Assembly (NCBI GenBank): GCA_030147505.1
Contig: JASBVG010000124.1
Span: 1-52,269 of the forward strand
Source of the DNA: Tardiphaga sp.
GTDB taxonomy: Bacteria; Pseudomonadota; Alphaproteobacteria; Rhizobiales; Xanthobacteraceae
Direction: 5' to 3'
Length of the DNA stretch: 52,269 bases
The notes beneath the pieces are model-generated. The model was not told where the DNA came from. It saw only the letters and a list, made by a program, of their open reading frames with translations, and did no database searches. The position numbers and the translations under genes were made by a program. Position 1 is the first letter of the stretch. Every line of letters starts with the position of its first letter. Below, piece after piece: positions 8,468 to 15,923 of the stretch.

Positions 8468-9427
8468 ATGGTCGTCGTCCTCGATACCGTATCATCATCG
8501 CAGGTTCGCCCGCGCCACCCGGAAAAGGTGAATCGGCCGGATAATTTTTCGCCGCAAAAACCGGACTGGATCCGCGTCCGTGCGCCGACCAGCCGTGGCT
8601 ATGGCGACACCCGCAAGATCGTCAAGGAGAACGGCCTCGTCACCGTGTGCGAGGAAGCCGGCTGCCCCAATATCGGCGAGTGCTGGCAGAAGAAGCACGC
8701 CACGTTCATGATCATGGGTGATACCTGCACCCGTGCCTGTGCCTTCTGCAACGTTAAGACCGGCATGCCGAATGCCCTCGATGCGAACGAGCCGGCGCAT
8801 GTGGCCGAAGCCGTCCGCAAACTCGGGCTCGAGCACGTGGTCATCACCTCGGTGGACCGCGACGATCTCGCCGATGGCGGCGCCGAACACTTTGCGCAGG
8901 TTATTCGCGCCATTCGCGCGGCGTGCCCGACGACCACCATCGAGATTCTGACGCCCGACTTCCTGCGCAAGCCTGGCGCCCTCGAACTCGTCGTCGCCGC
9001 GAAGCCCGATGTGTTCAACCACAATCTCGAAACCGTGCCGTCGCGCTATCTCAGCGTCCGGCCCGGCGCGCGCTATTTCCATTCGCTGCGCCTGCTGCAG
9101 CGGGTGAAGGAACTTGATCGGACCATCTTCACCAAGTCCGGCATCATGGTCGGCCTTGGCGAGGAGCGGCCAGAAGTGCTGCAGGTGATGGACGACATGC
9201 GCTCGGCCGAGATCGACTTCCTCACCATCGGCCAATATCTGCAGCCGACCCGCAAGCACCATGTGGTGTCGCGCTATGTGACGCCCGACGAATTCGCCGG
9301 CTATGAGAAGGTCGCCTACACCAAGGGATTCCTGATGGTGTCGGCCTCGCCGCTGACGCGCTCGTCGCATCATGCCGGCGAAGATTTTGCCAAGCTGAAG
9401 GCCGCGCGCGAAGCCGCGCAGCGTTAA
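8468..9427 (+). CDS. lipA: lipoyl synthase
   Basis: Radical-SAM enzyme that inserts two sulfurs into octanoyl-protein to make the lipoyl cofactor of 2-oxoacid dehydrogenases. Both iron-sulfur clusters are readable: the auxiliary-cluster cysteines C61, C66 and C72 (CEEAGCPNIGEC) and the radical-SAM triad C87, C91 and C94 (CTRACAFC). The C-terminal SPLTRSSHHAGEDF holds the conserved serine (RSS) that ligates the auxiliary cluster. At 319 aa it is full length. The COQ10-like gene follows after 10 bp, so the two are probably co-transcribed. Confidence 0.97.
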   Translation: MVVVLDTVSSSQVRPRHPEKVNRPDNFSPQKPDWIRVRAPTSRGYGDTRKIVKENGLVTVCEEAGCPNIGECWQKKHATFMIMGDTCTRACAFCNVKTGMPNALDANEPAHVAEAVRKLGLEHVVITSVDRDDLADGGAEHFAQVIRAIRAACPTTTIEILTPDFLRKPGALELVVAAKPDVFNHNLETVPSRYLSVRPGARYFHSLRLLQRVKELDRTIFTKSGIMVGLGEERPEVLQVMDDMRSAEIDFLTIGQYLQPTRKHHVVSRYVTPDEFAGYEKVAYTKGFLMVSASPLTRSSHHAGEDFAKLKAAREAAQR

Positions 9428-9437
9428 GAGTTACGAG

Positions 9438-9899
9438 ATGCCCAGATTCGCCAACAAGCGCCGCGTGCGCCATGCCGCTTCGCAGATGTTCGATCTGGTC
9501 GCCGATGTCGAGCGCTATCCGGAATTCGTCCCGCTCTGCAAGGCGCTGAAAATCCGCCAGCGCACGCAGAACGCCGACGGTACGGAAGTGATCATCGCCG
9601 ACATGACGGTGTCGTTCAAGCTGGTGCAGGAGACGTTCACGAGCAAGGTGACGCTCGATCGCGCCAACCAGAAAATCCTGGTCGAATATCTGCGCGGACC
9701 GTTCAGCAATCTCGAGAACCGCTGGACCTTCGAGCCGAAGGGGGAGGCCGAATGCGACGTCGGCTTCTTCATCAATTACGAGTTCAAGAGCCGCATGCTT
9801 GCGATTCTGATGGGCTCGATGTTCGACGCTGCCTTCCAGCGATTTGCTGCGGCGTTCGAGAAGCGCGCGGACGAAGTTTACCGGGCACAGCGCGCCTAA
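9438..9899 (+). CDS. COQ10/RatA-type START-domain protein (SRPBCC superfamily)
   Basis: A 153-aa single-domain START/SRPBCC fold related to mitochondrial COQ10 and bacterial RatA. Typical features: ANKRRVRHAASQMFDLVADVERYPEFVPLCKAL at the N terminus, then alternating strands, SNLENRWTFEPK, and a long C-terminal helix (AFQRFAAAFEKRADEVY). COQ10 homologues bind ubiquinone and support respiration; the E. coli homologue RatA has been described as a ribosome-association toxin. The pairing with lipA is common in alphaproteobacteria and fits a role in respiratory metabolism, but that is inference. The start follows the lipA stop by 10 bp with a weak GAG-type RBS. Confidence 0.88.
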   Translation: MPRFANKRRVRHAASQMFDLVADVERYPEFVPLCKALKIRQRTQNADGTEVIIADMTVSFKLVQETFTSKVTLDRANQKILVEYLRGPFSNLENRWTFEPKGEAECDVGFFINYEFKSRMLAILMGSMFDAAFQRFAAAFEKRADEVYRAQRA

Positions 9900-9915
9900 C
9901 TCACTGTTGAGTATC

Positions 9916-9950
9916 TACTGGGTCGCCCGGCTTGACCGGGCGACCCAGTA
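9916..9950. repeat. perfect 15-bp hairpin at a convergent junction
   Basis: TACTGGGTCGCCCGG and its exact reverse complement flank a 5-nt loop CTTGA. It lies 16 bp after the START-protein stop and is followed by a second hairpin. It probably serves as a two-way terminator and belongs to the same repeat superfamily as the elements at 7647 and 24151. Confidence 0.75.
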
Positions 9951-9993
9951 CGCGACGTCATTTATTTTGATCGCTGGCAGCTGTGTCTACTGG

Positions 9994-10015
9994 GTTACCC
10001 GCTTTCGCGGGTAAC
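9994..10015. repeat. second hairpin at the same convergent junction
   Basis: GTTACCCGC / GCGGGTAAC with a TTTC loop, preceded by TACTGG and followed by GACAG. It shares its core with the right arm of the 7647-7744 element. It ends 10 bp before the cinA stop. Confidence 0.7.
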
Positions 10016-10025
10016 GACAGAAACC

Positions 10026-10646
10026 TCAATCCGCTTTCGGCTTCGGAGCTACCGGCTTCGTCACCGGCCGCGTCGCGGCTTTCCGGCGCGGCGATCGCGC
10101 CACACGCGACCGCACGGTGCTCGTCAATTTTCGCTTTTTCGCAGGCTCTTGCGGGCCACGTGCGAATTCGATCAGCATCCGCAGCGCTTCCAGTACCGAA
10201 CGCTGACGCACAGCGCTCCGACCGATGGCGCCGAAGCGGCATTCCTTGCTGGCGATCCGTCCGTCGCGCGCGGCGACAGCAAAGTGCACGAGACCGACCG
10301 GCTTGCCGGGCGTTGCGCCGCCGGGGCCGGCAATGCCGGTGATTGATACCGCAAGATCGACATCGGCTTCTTCCAGCGCGCCGACCGCCATCTGGATCGC
10401 GGTTTCCTTGCTGACCGCGCCAAAACTCTCCAGCGTCGTCGCCCTGACGCCGAGCATCTTGCGTTTGGCATCGTTGGAATAAGTGACGAAGCCGCGATCG
10501 ATGACGTCGGACGAGCCTGGTATTTCAGTCAGTGCGCCGGCGACAAGGCCGCCGGTGCAGGACTCTGCCGTCGCGATGGTCAGCTTGCGGCTGCGGCAAA
10601 GATCGAGCAACGCGCGGGAGAGGGCTCGTGCGTCGCTGCCGGCCAT
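10026..10646 (-). CDS. pncC: CinA C-terminal domain / nicotinamide-nucleotide amidohydrolase (PncC)
   Basis: Stand-alone CinA_C protein, which deamidates nicotinamide mononucleotide to nicotinate mononucleotide in NAD recycling. Signatures: TIATAESCTGGLVAGALTEIPGSS (active-site Ser/Cys region), VTYSNDAKRKMLGV, SITGIAGPGGATPGKPVGLVHFAV. The catalytic domain covers residues 1-165. The last 40 residues are a basic, Arg/Lys/Pro-rich tail (ending VTKPVAPKPKAD) not part of the domain, probably disordered. The start ATG lies 1 bp after the ispDF stop on the same strand, so the two are translationally coupled. Confidence 0.9.
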   Translation of the reverse strand: MAGSDARALSRALLDLCRSRKLTIATAESCTGGLVAGALTEIPGSSDVIDRGFVTYSNDAKRKMLGVRATTLESFGAVSKETAIQMAVGALEEADVDLAVSITGIAGPGGATPGKPVGLVHFAVAARDGRIASKECRFGAIGRSAVRQRSVLEALRMLIEFARGPQEPAKKRKLTSTVRSRVARSPRRKAATRPVTKPVAPKPKAD

Positions 10647-10647
10647 G

Positions 10648-11829
10648 TCAGTCCACCCAGGGGAGTCGGATCGTAGCAGCAGCGGTTGCTGCGATGCCTT
10701 CCTCGCGGCCGGTGAAGCCGAGCCTCTCGCTGGTCGTGGCCTTCACAGCCACGCGCGAGACCGGCACGCCAGAAATTTCGCTGATGCGCGTGCGCATCGC
10801 ATCACGCAGCGGACCGATCTTCGGGCGCTCGCAGATCAAAGTCACTTCGAGATTGGCGATACGGCCACCGCGCTCGGTGACGCGGCCAACGGCGTATTCG
10901 AGAAACTTGTCGGAGGCGGCGCCCTTCCACTGTGGGTCGCTCGGCGGGAAGTGCGAACCGATATCGCCATCGGCCAGTGCACCAAGAATCGCATCCACCA
11001 GCGCATGCAGGCCGACATCGCCGTCCGAATGCGCAAGGAAGCCGCGCGTATGCGGCACGCGAACGCCGCAGATCATCAGATGATCGCCGTCACCGAAGGC
11101 GTGCACGTCATAGCCCGTGCCCATGCGGATATCGCCGAGCGAGGCGGCGAGGCGGGCTTCTTCGCGGGAAAAGTCTTCAGGAGTCGTCAGCTTCATATTT
11201 GCAGGATCGCCTTCAAAAGTCGCCACGGTCAATCCCGCCCATTCGGCGAGCGCGGCATCGTCGGTGAAATCTTCACGTCCTTCAGCGGCAGCACGACGAT
11301 GCGCCGCAAGGATGACATCGAAACGAAAGGCCTGCGGCGTCTGTGCGATGCGCAGCTTCGCGCGCTCCGGCGTCGCCTCCACATGGCCATCCCCATTGAC
11401 CACCTTGATCGTATCGACGACCGGCGCCGTCGGGATCGCTGCACCGGTGACCTGCGCGGCGGCAATCGCGCGCTCAATCACGGCGGGCGTCACAAAGGGG
11501 CGGGCGGCGTCGTGAATCAGCACGATGTCCGGTGCCTGATCGGCCAAGGCCTCGAGGCCGGCACGGACCGAAGCCTGACGGGTCGCACCACCATTGGCGG
11601 GAACCTGGTAGTCGAGACCCGTAACCGCCTCGTTGAACAGGGCGACATCGTCGGGATTGGTGATTGGCTGCACCGCAAACACCTGTGGATGCGCGCAAAA
11701 CGGCTCCATGGCGCGGGCAATGACCGGACGGCCCCCAATGGTGCGATATTGCTTCGGACCACCGCCTCCGGCACGCAGCCCTCGGCCAGCGGCAACGATA
11801 ATGGCGGCGGTTTTCGGTGATTTTGTCAT
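10648..11829 (-). CDS. ispDF: bifunctional IspD/IspF (MEP pathway)
   Basis: Fusion of MEP cytidylyltransferase (residues 1 to about 230) and MEcPP synthase (about 235 to 393), steps three and five of the non-mevalonate isoprenoid pathway. IspD motifs: AAIIVAAGRGLRAGGGGPKQY (CTP loop), HDAARPFVTP, and FRFDVILAAHRRA. IspF begins at RMGTGYDVHAFG (metal-binding Asp and His) and contains HSDGDVGLHALVDAILGAL and DIGSHFPP. The fusion is usual in alphaproteobacteria. It is divergent from dusB across 231 bp and coupled to pncC downstream. Confidence 0.97.
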   Translation of the reverse strand: MTKSPKTAAIIVAAGRGLRAGGGGPKQYRTIGGRPVIARAMEPFCAHPQVFAVQPITNPDDVALFNEAVTGLDYQVPANGGATRQASVRAGLEALADQAPDIVLIHDAARPFVTPAVIERAIAAAQVTGAAIPTAPVVDTIKVVNGDGHVEATPERAKLRIAQTPQAFRFDVILAAHRRAAAEGREDFTDDAALAEWAGLTVATFEGDPANMKLTTPEDFSREEARLAASLGDIRMGTGYDVHAFGDGDHLMICGVRVPHTRGFLAHSDGDVGLHALVDAILGALADGDIGSHFPPSDPQWKGAASDKFLEYAVGRVTERGGRIANLEVTLICERPKIGPLRDAMRTRISEISGVPVSRVAVKATTSERLGFTGREEGIAATAAATIRLPWVD

Positions 11830-12060
11830 CAGGCTCAGGTGATTAAGGGGTAAGCGTTCGTCGCACAGCCCTTAGCACGGCCGCACCGGAAAACAGTAGG
11901 TTTGCTTGTCAGTTTACTTGGGCATGACGCATAAACGTGCATTGCTGCACTGCACTTGCAAAGTTGTTGGCTTTGGCTAATGTGTAGGCATGACAATTGA
12001 CTGCACAACAAATGTGCGCATACTGCGCCCAGTCTCCGCAACGCTGCGGGACCGAGCACC

Positions 12061-13104
12061 ATGAGCAAGTCTGTGAACCCGGACGCATCATACAGTAAGC
12101 CGTTGAAGATTGGTGACCTTGAAATCGCCAACCGGGTCGTGCTTGCGCCGATGTCGGGCATCACCGACGCCCCGTTCCGGCGCCTGACCGCCGAACTTGG
12201 CGCGGGGCTGGTGGTTTCGGAAATGACCGCCAGCGACGACCTGGTCAACGGCCGGCCGATGTCGGTCCTGCGCTGTGAGGCAACCGGAATCGGACCGCAT
12301 GTGGTGCAGCTCGCCGGCTGCGAAGCTCACTGGATGGCCGAAGGCGCACGCATCGCCGAAGGTGGCGGCGCAGATATCATCGACATCAATATGGGTTGCC
12401 CGGCGCGGCATGTGACCGGCGGTCAGTCCGGCTCGGCGCTCATGCGCGATCTCGATCATGCGCTGACCCTGATCGAAGCCACGATCGCCGCCGTGAAGGT
12501 CCCGGTGACGCTCAAGATGCGTCTCGGCTGGGATGATCGCTCGCTCAACGCGCCCGATCTTGCACGCCGTGCGGAGGAGGCGGGCGTGCAGCTCATCACC
12601 GTGCATGGCCGCACGCGCTGCCAGTTCTACAAGGGTGACGCCAATTGGGATGCCGTGCGTCCGGTGAAGGATGCCGTGAGCGTGCCGGTGGTCGTCAACG
12701 GCGACATCACCTCCTATGACAAGGCTGTCAGTGCATTGGAGGCCTCCGGCGCCGATGCCGTCATGGTGGGCCGCGGCGCCTATGGGCAGCCCTGGCTGCC
12801 GGGCCAGATCGGCCGCCAGCTCGAGACCGGCATCCCGGAGGCAACTCCGACACTGCAGCAGCAACTCGCTTACATCTGCGCGCTCTACGACGATGTGTGC
12901 CGCCATTATGGCCTGCGCATCGGCCTTCGCCACGCGCGAAAACACCTCGGCTGGGCGCTCGACGCCGCCGCAGCGACATCGGGTGCATCGGCCGAGAAGC
13001 TGAAGACGTGGCGCGCATCCATACTCACCTCCGAAGACCCGGCCGGCGTTCAGCGCGCCTTGAACGAGGCCTTCGACGATTTCGCATGGAGTGCTGCCGC
13101 ATGA
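12061..13104 (+). CDS. dusB: tRNA-dihydrouridine synthase DusB (NifR3)
   Basis: FMN enzyme that reduces specific uridines in the tRNA D loop. Family marks: VLAPMSGITDAPFRRLTAELG, INMGCPARHVTGGQSGSALM with the catalytic Cys in MGCP, KMRLGWDD, HGRTRCQFYKG, VNGDI and VMVGRGAYGQPW for flavin-phosphate binding. 347 aa, normal length. This gene precedes ntrBC in many alphaproteobacteria, hence its old name nifR3. Its stop overlaps the ntrB start (ATGA, 13101-13104), so it heads the ntr operon. The 231-bp divergent leader carries TGC-rich partial palindromes that might be NtrC sites, but none matches well enough to call. Confidence 0.95.
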   Translation: MSKSVNPDASYSKPLKIGDLEIANRVVLAPMSGITDAPFRRLTAELGAGLVVSEMTASDDLVNGRPMSVLRCEATGIGPHVVQLAGCEAHWMAEGARIAEGGGADIIDINMGCPARHVTGGQSGSALMRDLDHALTLIEATIAAVKVPVTLKMRLGWDDRSLNAPDLARRAEEAGVQLITVHGRTRCQFYKGDANWDAVRPVKDAVSVPVVVNGDITSYDKAVSALEASGADAVMVGRGAYGQPWLPGQIGRQLETGIPEATPTLQQQLAYICALYDDVCRHYGLRIGLRHARKHLGWALDAAAATSGASAEKLKTWRASILTSEDPAGVQRALNEAFDDFAWSAAA

Positions 13105-14276
13105 GCGCCGTAGAGTATCGTCGCCCGGCTCCGGCCGACAGTGAGGCCATCCTCAATGCGCTGCCGCACCCGATCATCGTGATCGCGCCGGACGGCAAGA
13201 TCGTCGATGCCAATATGGCTGCGGAGTCCTTCTTCGATATCTCCGCGCAGTTTCTGCGCCGGCAATCGCTCAAGGAGCTGGTGCCGTTCGGCAGCCCGCT
13301 GCTGGCGCTGATCGATCAGGTGCGGGCAGCCAACTCGCCGGTCAACGAATACAAGGTCGATCTCGGCACGCCGCGCATCGGCGGCGATCGCCAGGTCGAT
13401 CTGCACGTGGCCCCGCTGACCGAGCGTCCCGGCCATATCGTCGTGATGCTGCAGGAGCGCACCATCGCCGACAAGATGGATCGCCAGCTTACCCATCGCA
13501 GTGCCGCGCGCTCGGTGATCGCGCTGGCCGCCATGCTGGCGCACGAGATCAAGAATCCGCTGTCCGGCATCCGCGGCGCGGCGCAACTGCTCGAACAGCA
13601 AGCCTCGGCAGAAGATCGCATGCTGACCCGGCTGATCACCGACGAGGCCGATCGCATCGTCACGCTGGTGGATCGCATGGAAGTGTTCGGCGATGAACGC
13701 CCCGTCGCGCGCGGTCCGGTCAACATCCACTCGGTGCTCGATCACGTGAAGCGCCTCGCGCAATCCGGCTTTGCGCGAAACATCCGTTTCATCGAGGACT
13801 ACGATCCCTCCTTGCCGCCGGTGCTCGCCAATCAGGATCAACTGATCCAGGTCTTCCTCAATCTCGTGAAGAACGCGGCCGAAGCCATCGTCGATCTCGG
13901 CTCCGACGGCGAGATCCAGCTCACCACCGCATTCCGGCCCGGTGTGCGTCTCTCGGTGCCCGGCAAGAAATCGCGCGTGTCGCTGCCGCTGGAGTTCTGC
14001 GTGAAGGACAACGGCCCCGGCGTTCCCGAAGATCTGCTGCCGAATCTGTTCGACCCCTTCGTCACCACCAAGCCGACCGGAAGCGGCCTGGGTCTTGCAT
14101 TGGTTGCGAAGATCATCGGCGATCACGGCGGGATCATCGAGTGCGAATCCCAACCACGAAAGACGACCTTCCGCGTGCTGCTGCCGATGTTCAATCCAGC
14201 CAAGAACCTTGACGACAAGACCACAGACATGAGCAGCGACGATGCGATGTCATCGGCGCCCGGCTCGCAGAGTTAA
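13101..14276 (+). CDS. ntrB: nitrogen regulation sensor kinase NtrB
   Basis: Cytosolic histidine kinase/phosphatase that, under PII control, sets NtrC phosphorylation according to nitrogen status. Domains: PAS at about 12-120 (ILNALPHPIIVIAPDGKIVDANMAAE), DHp with H148 in AMLAHEIKNPLSGIRGAAQLL, and a HATPase_c domain with NAAEAI, DNGPGVP and GSGLGLALVAKI. No membrane segments, as expected for NtrB. The ATG at 13101 overlaps the dusB stop by 4 bp, which decides the start. ntrC follows after 14 bp. Confidence 0.96.
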   Translation: MSAVEYRRPAPADSEAILNALPHPIIVIAPDGKIVDANMAAESFFDISAQFLRRQSLKELVPFGSPLLALIDQVRAANSPVNEYKVDLGTPRIGGDRQVDLHVAPLTERPGHIVVMLQERTIADKMDRQLTHRSAARSVIALAAMLAHEIKNPLSGIRGAAQLLEQQASAEDRMLTRLITDEADRIVTLVDRMEVFGDERPVARGPVNIHSVLDHVKRLAQSGFARNIRFIEDYDPSLPPVLANQDQLIQVFLNLVKNAAEAIVDLGSDGEIQLTTAFRPGVRLSVPGKKSRVSLPLEFCVKDNGPGVPEDLLPNLFDPFVTTKPTGSGLGLALVAKIIGDHGGIIECESQPRKTTFRVLLPMFNPAKNLDDKTTDMSSDDAMSSAPGSQS

Positions 14277-14290
14277 GACGAGGACTGACG

Positions 14291-15733
14291 ATGCCTGCAG
14301 GAAGTATTCTGGTTGCGGATGACGATACGGCGATCCGCACGGTCCTCAATCAGGCGCTGTCGCGCGCGGGATACGAGGTACGTCTCACCGGCAATGCCGC
14401 CACGTTGTGGCGCTGGGTCAGCCAGGGCGAGGGCGATCTCGTCATCACCGACGTGGTGATGCCCGACGAGAACGCATTCGACCTGCTGCCGCGTATCAAG
14501 AAGATGCGGCCCAACCTGCCGGTCATCGTGATGAGCGCGCAGAACACCTTCATGACCGCGATCCGCGCGTCGGAGCGTGGCGCCTACGAATATCTGCCGA
14601 AGCCCTTCGACCTGAAGGAGCTGATCGCCATCGTCGGCCGCGCACTGGCGGAGCCGAAGGAGCGCGTCGCCAGCAATGACGATGACGGCGAGTTCGATTC
14701 GATCCCGCTGGTCGGCCGCTCGCCGGCGATGCAGGAGATCTACCGCGTCCTCGCCCGCCTGATGCAGACCGATCTCACCGTCATGATCTCCGGCGAGAGC
14801 GGCACCGGCAAGGAACTGGTCGCCCGCGCGCTGCACGACTACGGCAAGCGCCGCAACGGCCCGTTCGTTGCGGTCAACATGGCGGCGATCCCGCGCGATC
14901 TCATCGAGTCCGAATTGTTCGGCCACGAGCGCGGCGCCTTCACCGGCGCCAATGCCCGTGCCACCGGCCGGTTCGAGCAGGCCGAAGGCGGCACGTTGTT
15001 CTTGGACGAAATCGGCGACATGCCGATGGAAGCCCAGACCCGTCTGCTGCGCGTGCTGCAGCAGGGCGAATACACCACGGTCGGCGGACGCACCCCGATC
15101 AAGACCGATGTCCGCATCGTCGCTGCCTCGAACAAGGATCTGCGCATCCTGATCCAGCAGGGCCTGTTCCGCGAAGACCTGTTCTTCCGCTTGAACGTCG
15201 TGCCGCTGCGCCTGCCGCCGCTGCGCGAACGCATCGAGGATCTCCCGGACCTGATCCGCCATTTCTTCGCACTTGCCGAGAAGGATGGGCTGCCGCCGAA
15301 GAAGCTCGACGCCCTCGCGCTCGAGCGCATGAAGCAGCATCGCTGGCCCGGCAATGTCCGCGAGCTCGAAAACCTTGCCCGCCGTCTGGCCGCGCTCTAT
15401 CCGCAGGACGTCATCACCGGCCCGGTCATTGACGGCGAACTGGCGCCGCCCGCTGTGGTCTCGGGTGGTAACGCCCCGACCACCGTGGATAACCTGGGTG
15501 GTGCCGTGGAGGTCTATCTGTCCTCGCACTTCTCCAGCTTCCCCAACGGCGTGCCACCGCCGGGCCTCTATCACCGCATCCTGCGCGAGATCGAGGTGCC
15601 GCTGCTGACAGCGGCGCTGGCCGCGACCCGGGGTAACCAGATTCGCGCGGCCGATCTGCTCGGCCTGAACCGCAACACGCTGCGAAAGAAGATTCGCGAT
15701 CTCGACATTCAGGTCTATCGGACCGGGGGTTGA
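14291..15733 (+). CDS. ntrC: nitrogen regulation response regulator NtrC
   Basis: Sigma-54-dependent activator of nitrogen-assimilation genes. Receiver domain with D54 in LVITDVVMPDE and K in YLPKPFD; AAA+ domain with Walker A GESGTGKE, the sigma-54 contact loop GAFTGA (in HERGAFTGANARATG) and Walker B GGTLFLDEIGD; C-terminal Fis-type helix-turn-helix (GNQIRAADLLGLNRNTLRKK). 480 aa, full length. It is part of the dusB-ntrB-ntrC unit; a strong hairpin follows before ntrY. Confidence 0.97.
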   Translation: MPAGSILVADDDTAIRTVLNQALSRAGYEVRLTGNAATLWRWVSQGEGDLVITDVVMPDENAFDLLPRIKKMRPNLPVIVMSAQNTFMTAIRASERGAYEYLPKPFDLKELIAIVGRALAEPKERVASNDDDGEFDSIPLVGRSPAMQEIYRVLARLMQTDLTVMISGESGTGKELVARALHDYGKRRNGPFVAVNMAAIPRDLIESELFGHERGAFTGANARATGRFEQAEGGTLFLDEIGDMPMEAQTRLLRVLQQGEYTTVGGRTPIKTDVRIVAASNKDLRILIQQGLFREDLFFRLNVVPLRLPPLRERIEDLPDLIRHFFALAEKDGLPPKKLDALALERMKQHRWPGNVRELENLARRLAALYPQDVITGPVIDGELAPPAVVSGGNAPTTVDNLGGAVEVYLSSHFSSFPNGVPPPGLYHRILREIEVPLLTAALAATRGNQIRAADLLGLNRNTLRKKIRDLDIQVYRTGG

Positions 15734-15799
15734 GCGAGAGGCCAGCCAAAACATTCCTGATTTTTCATCGTTCACACGGTGAAATTGAGCGACTTGCGC

Positions 15800-15827
15800 A
15801 ATCCGCGGCTGTTCTACGCCGCGGATT
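15800..15827 (+). terminator. hairpin between ntrC and ntrY
   Basis: AATCCGCGGC / GCCGCGGATT, a perfect 10-bp stem with an 8-nt loop, followed by TTGTCG. It lies 66 bp after the ntrC stop. It may terminate or attenuate the dusB-ntrBC transcript, implying a separate ntrYX promoter in the remaining 96 bp. The U-tract is short, so termination may be partial. Confidence 0.6.
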
Positions 15828-15923
15828 TGTCGTAATTGGGCAACATTGTTGTATGATTGCATCAGTGCGCGGCAGGTAACACCCCAGCCCGTGCAATCGC
15901 GGCCGCTCAGCAAAAATCCCGGA

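Noticed and set aside
11830..12060. NtrC binding sites or a sigma-54 promoter before dusB
   Set aside because: Several TGCAC/GTGCA-like pieces, but no convincing pair and no GG-N10-GC match found by eye.
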